Source of the DNA: Bathymodiolus japonicus methanotrophic gill symbiont
GTDB taxonomy: Bacteria; Pseudomonadota; Gammaproteobacteria; Methylococcales; Methylomonadaceae
NCBI RefSeq assembly: GCF_019721995.1
Contig: NZ_BLYC01000028.1
Location: 1 to 46,578 of the forward strand
Direction: 5' to 3'
Length of the DNA: 46,578 bases
Shown: positions 43,407 to 46,578 of the stretch, piece by piece
How positions within the stretch are numbered: position 1 is the first letter of the stretch
How the letters are laid out: each line of letters opens with the position of its first letter
Translations under genes and position numbers: made by a program
Notes under the pieces: generated by a model
Seen by the model: the letters and a program-made list of their open reading frames with translations, nothing else
Databases searched by the model: none
Told to the model about the DNA's origin: nothing

Positions 43407-45686
43407 ATGACTGTTATATTTGTTATTGACCGCTTTAATATTGATACGGAAGAAGCGATAGTTGCCGAAACATCAATCCATGCGATTGAGCAATTATGGC
43501 AAACCATTAATCAACATTTAAGGCATGAAGATAGCAATTTGTTACGCGTTCGCTTTAATAATTTAGCTTTATTTGAACGCTTTAGATATTTTGACGGCGT
43601 AGAGGGGGTGTTGCCAATACAGCAACTAATTCCGCGTACTGTTTATAGAAAGCGCGTTGATGAAAATCTGCCGTTATGGTTATCAGACGAATTAATTATT
43701 CAGTTAGGCTTGCTCACTCATCAACACGCTACTAGCTTAGATATTCCGTTAATCGACACGATTATTAAAAGCTGTGATGCTGATTTATTAAGTGAAAAGT
43801 TTCCAGCCTTTACCAGAGCATCAATTAAACATTCAGAAACGTTTTCGCATTTATTAAAAATAGCAGATATTCAAGCGCGTTTTGTTAATAATTTTCAGCT
43901 TGCCTTTGATTTTTCAGAAGACTTAGCCTTACTTTTAATAGAGCAGTTACTTGTAAGTTCATCGCTTAATGATTTTTTTATCACACTTGCTTATGAGCAA
44001 CATCAACAGTTATTACAAGCACAGCTTACACAATTTAAGTTACCTTTATTAGGTGAATCATTACCCGCTTTGTTATTAACCGTACCTTTATTAACCTTAG
44101 AAGAACAGGATGCAAAAGAATTACCGATTCACTGTTTAACCGCATTAGACTTAATAAGCCTTGAAATTAAAAAAGGCAACATAAACGCGAGTGATATTGC
44201 TGATTTAATAGTTGCACCTTGGACAACGGTTTTAGATAAATTGCTATTACTAATTTTGGAAAATAACGCCCTTATTTCTACTGAATTAGTAGCTAAATTA
44301 GAAAGTTTTCAAGATAAAAAAGCGAGCCAGTTAGCGGTAGAAATAACTGAACAATTAGAGCGTAGTAAATTTTCAGTGTTGCCCGAAAGTGCGACTACAG
44401 ATGAAGTATTGGCGTGGAGTACAGATTATTTTGAGCTAATGCGACAAAAATTTTCATCCGATGAAGCCATTGAAGAACATCTTAATTTAAGTTTTACCGA
44501 ATGGTTACTTAAAAAATCAGCTCGAATTGCGCGTTCTGATGCTGATTGGCGACAATTTTCTAAGCGTGTTGAATCCTTTTTAAAACAAAACTACCTTGTC
44601 ATTGTTTGCATGGTGGATGCTTTATCCGCTTTAAATACCGATTTATTATTAGAAAGCAGTTCTAAAATTGAACACTTAACCCGCTCTAGCGAAACCCTGT
44701 TTGCGCCCATCCCGACCTTAACCGAAATTGGCAAAATGGCATTAATTACAGGTACAGAAACCTGTGATTTACCTAGCGATAAAGAAACCGCCATTCGGCA
44801 ACGCTATAAAAAATATTTACCTGAAGAGAAGTCTTTAAAATTTATCACCAGTTGGAAAGCCACAGATAAAAAATTTAATGAAAAAACAAATTTACTGGTG
44901 TTTTTTGAAAACAGAATCGATGAGCAATTACATAAATGTATTGAATTTAAAAATCATCGAAAGGATGTTAGCAATATATTAAGTCAAATGATGTCGTCTG
45001 TTGAGAAATGGAAAAAAGATGCAGGCTCTATGAATAGGGATGTGGTGTTTTTAATTACCGCCGATCATGGCATGACGGTTACCCAAGCAAGCTATGAGGG
45101 GGGTAATTTAGGTGACGTTAAAGAGCGAGTTTTTGAAGTGGCTAAATCCTATCAAAATAAAAACGAGGCTTTTTCTTATGTCCCTAATGCTGATAAAAAT
45201 GCGTTTTTAATTCCTAAAAAACGCCTTAGGTTGACGAGAAAAGCCTTGTTATCACATGGCGGTTTAACCCCCGAAGAAGTGTTAATTCCTTTTGTTACCT
45301 TGACCTCTAAAATTCCTGACAGTATTAAAACGCCCTTAGAACTCAAAGTATTAAATGAAAAATGCCAGCGTGTTGCAGAAAAGTCATGGGAATTAAGTGT
45401 TGAATTAGTCGCCAGTGTTCGCGTAGATAATATCTGCATAAAATTTGAAGCTCCGTTTATAGGTGAAGCTTCTTTAACGACAATTGCCGAAAATAGTACT
45501 CAAAAATTACTGTTAAGTTTTTCAGCTCCTGTAGAGCAATCAGGATTAAGAACCTTATCGCTGCAATTAACTTATGACCGTACAGGTGCGCATGAAGTTA
45601 ATAACAAACTAATAAATTGCCTTTTCACCAAACCCTTACTTGAAAAAGATTTTGCAACACAAAGTTATGAGGATATGTTTAGCTAA
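43407..45686 (+). CDS. pglZ: PglZ, alkaline-phosphatase-superfamily protein of BREX
   Basis: A 759-residue PglZ-family protein. The N-terminal third (residues 1-290) is helical and specific to the family. The phosphatase-like core follows, with VIVCMVDALSALN near residue 397 (metal and nucleophile region) and FLITADHGMTVT near residue 549 (metal-binding Asp-His). GGLTPEEVLIPFV near 628 is the conserved C-terminal part of the core. PglZ is the BREX hallmark and acts as a nuclease or phosphodiesterase-like component. It overlaps brxL by TAATG. Residues 288-759 are duplicated without change at 21490-22908. Confidence 0.93.
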   Translation: MTVIFVIDRFNIDTEEAIVAETSIHAIEQLWQTINQHLRHEDSNLLRVRFNNLALFERFRYFDGVEGVLPIQQLIPRTVYRKRVDENLPLWLSDELIIQLGLLTHQHATSLDIPLIDTIIKSCDADLLSEKFPAFTRASIKHSETFSHLLKIADIQARFVNNFQLAFDFSEDLALLLIEQLLVSSSLNDFFITLAYEQHQQLLQAQLTQFKLPLLGESLPALLLTVPLLTLEEQDAKELPIHCLTALDLISLEIKKGNINASDIADLIVAPWTTVLDKLLLLILENNALISTELVAKLESFQDKKASQLAVEITEQLERSKFSVLPESATTDEVLAWSTDYFELMRQKFSSDEAIEEHLNLSFTEWLLKKSARIARSDADWRQFSKRVESFLKQNYLVIVCMVDALSALNTDLLLESSSKIEHLTRSSETLFAPIPTLTEIGKMALITGTETCDLPSDKETAIRQRYKKYLPEEKSLKFITSWKATDKKFNEKTNLLVFFENRIDEQLHKCIEFKNHRKDVSNILSQMMSSVEKWKKDAGSMNRDVVFLITADHGMTVTQASYEGGNLGDVKERVFEVAKSYQNKNEAFSYVPNADKNAFLIPKKRLRLTRKALLSHGGLTPEEVLIPFVTLTSKIPDSIKTPLELKVLNEKCQRVAEKSWELSVELVASVRVDNICIKFEAPFIGEASLTTIAENSTQKLLLSFSAPVEQSGLRTLSLQLTYDRTGAHEVNNKLINCLFTKPLLEKDFATQSYEDMFS

Positions 45687-46578
45687 TGAATAAAGAACAA
45701 TTAGATTATAAAATTCGAGAAACCTTTAGCGAATTAATTATAGATAAAGCCTTAGTTAGACAATTGAAAATCCGTGATAATCGCAGTATTCCGAGCTTTG
45801 TTGAAGAATGGATGGTTTCAAGGTTTCAAACAGGTAATAAATCTGAGGCAGAAGTTCATAAAGAGATTACCGACTTTATGAGCAAGCATTTACCCTCTAA
45901 AACGGAAAAAGATAAAATTAAACGCCGTTTACAATTAGGTGAATCGGTTGTTTTGTTAGATCGTTTTGAAGTGCGGATTGATTTAGCGAATAACCGACAA
46001 TTATTAACTATTCCTTGCTTAGATGAGCGTAACGCTACTATTACTCATGAAGTATTAGATACCAACGAATCCATGTTAGAAGGCGGACAATGGGGGGCGG
46101 GGCGTTTATCTTTGCGTGATGAAGGTAAGAAAAAGATTATTGAATTAAGTGAATTTCATCCTATGCAATCGGGTAAAGTCAATTTAACTCATTTAATCAA
46201 AGCGCGTGAACAATTCACTACCCGCGAATGGATTTATTTGTTATTGCGAACGATGGGGTATGAGCCTTTTGCCTATACTGAAAAACAGCAAAATCATTTG
46301 TTATTGCGTCTTTTACCGATGATTCAAAATAACTTGAATATGATGGAATTAGCCCCTAAAGGCACGGGTAAATCGTTTATTTTTTCTAATTTAAGTCGTC
46401 ATGTTTGGTTGAACAGTGGTGGCGCATTAAGCAACGCGCAATTATTTAAAAATTTAACCACTAAAGAGATTGGTTTATTAGGCAAGCATGATGTGTTGGT
46501 GTTAGATGAAGGGCAGTCGATTAGTTTTAAAGGCGCGGATGATATTCATGCGAAGTTTAAGGATTATTTAGAGTCGGG
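45686..46578 (+). CDS. brxL: BrxL, Lon-like AAA+ protein of BREX (runs off the window)
   Basis: The first 297 codons, identical to the copy at 22908 as far as visible, including APKGTGKSFIF and VLVLDEGQSIS. The window ends within the gene at the position matching 23800. Last gene of the visible operon; what follows cannot be seen here. Confidence 0.9.
   Translation, partial: MNKEQLDYKIRETFSELIIDKALVRQLKIRDNRSIPSFVEEWMVSRFQTGNKSEAEVHKEITDFMSKHLPSKTEKDKIKRRLQLGESVVLLDRFEVRIDLANNRQLLTIPCLDERNATITHEVLDTNESMLEGGQWGAGRLSLRDEGKKKIIELSEFHPMQSGKVNLTHLIKAREQFTTREWIYLLLRTMGYEPFAYTEKQQNHLLLRLLPMIQNNLNMMELAPKGTGKSFIFSNLSRHVWLNSGGALSNAQLFKNLTTKEIGLLGKHDVLVLDEGQSISFKGADDIHAKFKDYLES

Overview
This window reads as a plasmid, or a plasmid-derived accessory region, of an AT-rich proteobacterium. 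A gammaproteobacterium is the best guess from the style of the insertion sequences and the cysteine desulfurase, but nothing here fixes the taxon and there are no rRNA or tRNA genes. It holds at least three replication/partition modules, about a dozen insertion sequences or remnants from seven families (IS1, IS3, IS4, IS6, IS66, IS200/IS605, Tn3), short non-autonomous repeats, and three sets of defence genes. Both ends lie in sequence that is repeated inside the window (an IS3 element at the left, brxL at the right), so they are probably assembly breakpoints.

Layout. 1-3.2 kb: IS3 end, serine resolvase, and a coupled pair made of a ParA-like ATPase and a nucleotide-cyclase-like protein. 3.2-8.4 kb: an insertion-sequence graveyard (IS6 remnants, an intact IS4 with 9-bp target duplication, an intact IS1 with 8-bp target duplication, an IS66 remnant, AT-rich repeats). 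8.4-11.6 kb: intact basic replicon parA-parB-rep with an upstream repeat array, eight 18-bp iterons and two perfect DnaA boxes. 11.7-12.9 kb: repeat elements and a deleted IS6. 12.9-19.9 kb: helicase / DUF4391 / type III Mod / truncated Res operon. 19.9-24.3 kb: IS4 fused to a 5'-truncated pglZ and a complete brxL. 24.3-28.3 kb: Tn3 remnant, IS3, cysteine desulfurase, second parA with a broken parB. 28.3-33.5 kb: nested IS3 copies inside the remains of that second replicon, then a truncated third initiator (RepA) with its own iterons. 33.5-46.6 kb: IS4 followed by a BREX type 4-like operon.

How the defence genes fit together. The operon at 35.7-46.6 kb has a PP-loop PAPS-reductase-like protein (BrxP), a gene that looks like a phosphorothioate sulfur-binding domain (SBD) but is split by IS1 and a repeat element, a DUF4007-like protein (the family I associate with SspB of the Ssp system), a 155-residue protein of unknown role, BrxC, PglZ and BrxL. 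No DNA methyltransferase is present in it. A PP-loop sulfur-transfer protein, a DUF4007 protein, a sulfur-binding reader and a cysteine desulfurase elsewhere in the window suggest that this BREX variant marks or reads DNA by phosphorothioation rather than methylation. That is inference. The pglZ/brxL end of the operon is duplicated at 21.5-24.3 kb, and the junction is what a deletion of about 8.9 kb running from the IS4 right end into pglZ would leave.

Other points: two repeat families (R1, about 294 bp; R2, 280 bp) share a hairpin-bearing terminus and sit inside other elements without target duplication. They look mobile and I do not recognise them.
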